Source: Arenibacter algicola
Lineage (GTDB): Bacteria > Bacteroidota > Bacteroidia > Flavobacteriales > Flavobacteriaceae
Direction of reading: 5' to 3'
NCBI RefSeq assembly: GCF_000733925.1
Contig: NZ_JPOO01000003.1
Location: forward strand, 434,001-498,000
Length of the DNA stretch: 64,000 nt
In this document: positions 63,922 to 64,000 of the stretch, piece after piece
How the letters are laid out: each line of letters begins with the position of its first letter
How positions within the stretch are numbered: position 1 is the stretch's first letter
Position numbers and translations under genes: made by a program
Notes under the pieces: generated by a model
The model's database searches: none
The model's input: only the letters and a program-made list of their open reading frames with translations
What the model was told of the DNA's origin: nothing

Positions 63922-64000
63922 TTATTTTTCTTGCAAAAGGACATCGGCATGTACGGCAACCTCGCTCCAGGTCTTACTAACACCGTCCTTACCAGTATGC
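63922..64000 (-). CDS. C-terminal end of a gene cut by the window edge
   Basis: On the minus strand an open frame enters from beyond the right edge and ends with a TAA at 63922-63924. The visible end includes GKDGVSKTWSEVAVHADVLL and then QEK. It has protein-like composition, and its 3' end is about 155 bases from sodC, in the same direction. I do not recognise the family from 25 residues. Confidence 0.5.
   Translation of the reverse strand, partial: HTGKDGVSKTWSEVAVHADVLLQEK

Noticed and set aside
1..64000. tRNA, rRNA, CRISPR arrays, insertion sequences, phage genes
   Set aside because: Looked for on both strands by motif and repeat pattern; none seen. A covariance-model scan could still find a small RNA I missed.

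Overview
The window looks like chromosome of a marine member of the Flavobacteriaceae (Bacteroidetes), probably in the Maribacter/Zobellia/Arenibacter neighbourhood. The grounds are low GC, TAnnTTTG-type -7 promoter elements, little sign of Shine-Dalgarno sequences, type IX secretion (PorP/SprF) proteins, many lipoproteins, RND pumps fused to an outer-membrane factor, and menaquinone genes. The genus is inference. I saw no rRNA, tRNA, CRISPR array, insertion sequence or phage gene.

Layout. 1-7.5 kb: scattered single genes (exported agmatine deiminase-like lipoprotein, class C beta-lactamase-like hydrolase, OsmC, sialate-esterase-like SGNH hydrolase, Gfo/Idh/MocA oxidoreductase, a small membrane protein, a DUF559-like nuclease fold). 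7.6-12.3 kb: tight operon DUF2891 lipoprotein, NRAMP-like carrier, pxpA-pxpB-pxpC (5-oxoprolinase). 12.3-19.6 kb: ilvD-ilvB-ilvN-ilvC-ilvA, preceded by a leader region that reads as a complete ribosome-mediated attenuator (15-codon Ile/Val/Leu-rich leader peptide, pause hairpin, antiterminator, terminator). 19.8-24.4 kb: GapN-type dehydrogenase, then a FIST sensor protein translationally coupled to a hybrid histidine kinase. 24.7-31.0 kb: an MFS exporter and, on the minus strand, leuC-leuD-leuA-leuB, again preceded by an Ile/Leu/Val-rich short ORF. 31.3-38.1 kb: an M28 peptidase lipoprotein divergent from a complete 4-hydroxyproline catabolic cluster (deaminase, ketoglutarate-semialdehyde dehydrogenase, epimerase, D-amino-acid oxidase type flavoenzyme). 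38.2-45.0 kb: minus-strand metal efflux operon (LytTR regulator, small His-rich exported protein, CzcA fused to a TolC-like domain, periplasmic adaptor). 45.8-48.7 kb: small accessory genes. 48.8-55.9 kb: menaquinone genes (hotdog thioesterase, menF, menD, menA) mixed with DUF2853, a CvfB-like S1 protein, a membrane protein with a SPOR-like end and a LytTR regulator. 56.2-61 kb: a LuxR-type regulator with Glu at the phosphorylation site, then a PorP/SprF protein with an extra C-terminal module and a PD40 propeller protein. 61.2-64 kb: truncated hemoglobin, ECF sigma with its anti-sigma factor, Cu-Zn superoxide dismutase, and the tail of a gene cut by the window edge.

The genes combine into branched-chain amino acid synthesis (ilvDBNCA plus leuCDAB give all steps from threonine and pyruvate to the keto acids of Ile, Val and Leu; the final transaminase is not here), scavenging of cyclic or proline-derived amino acids (5-oxoproline to glutamate, 4-hydroxyproline to 2-oxoglutarate), and menaquinone synthesis. 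The strongest new-looking signal is RNA-level control of the ilv operon by an Ile/Val/Leu leader peptide, with a weaker possible counterpart before leuC.
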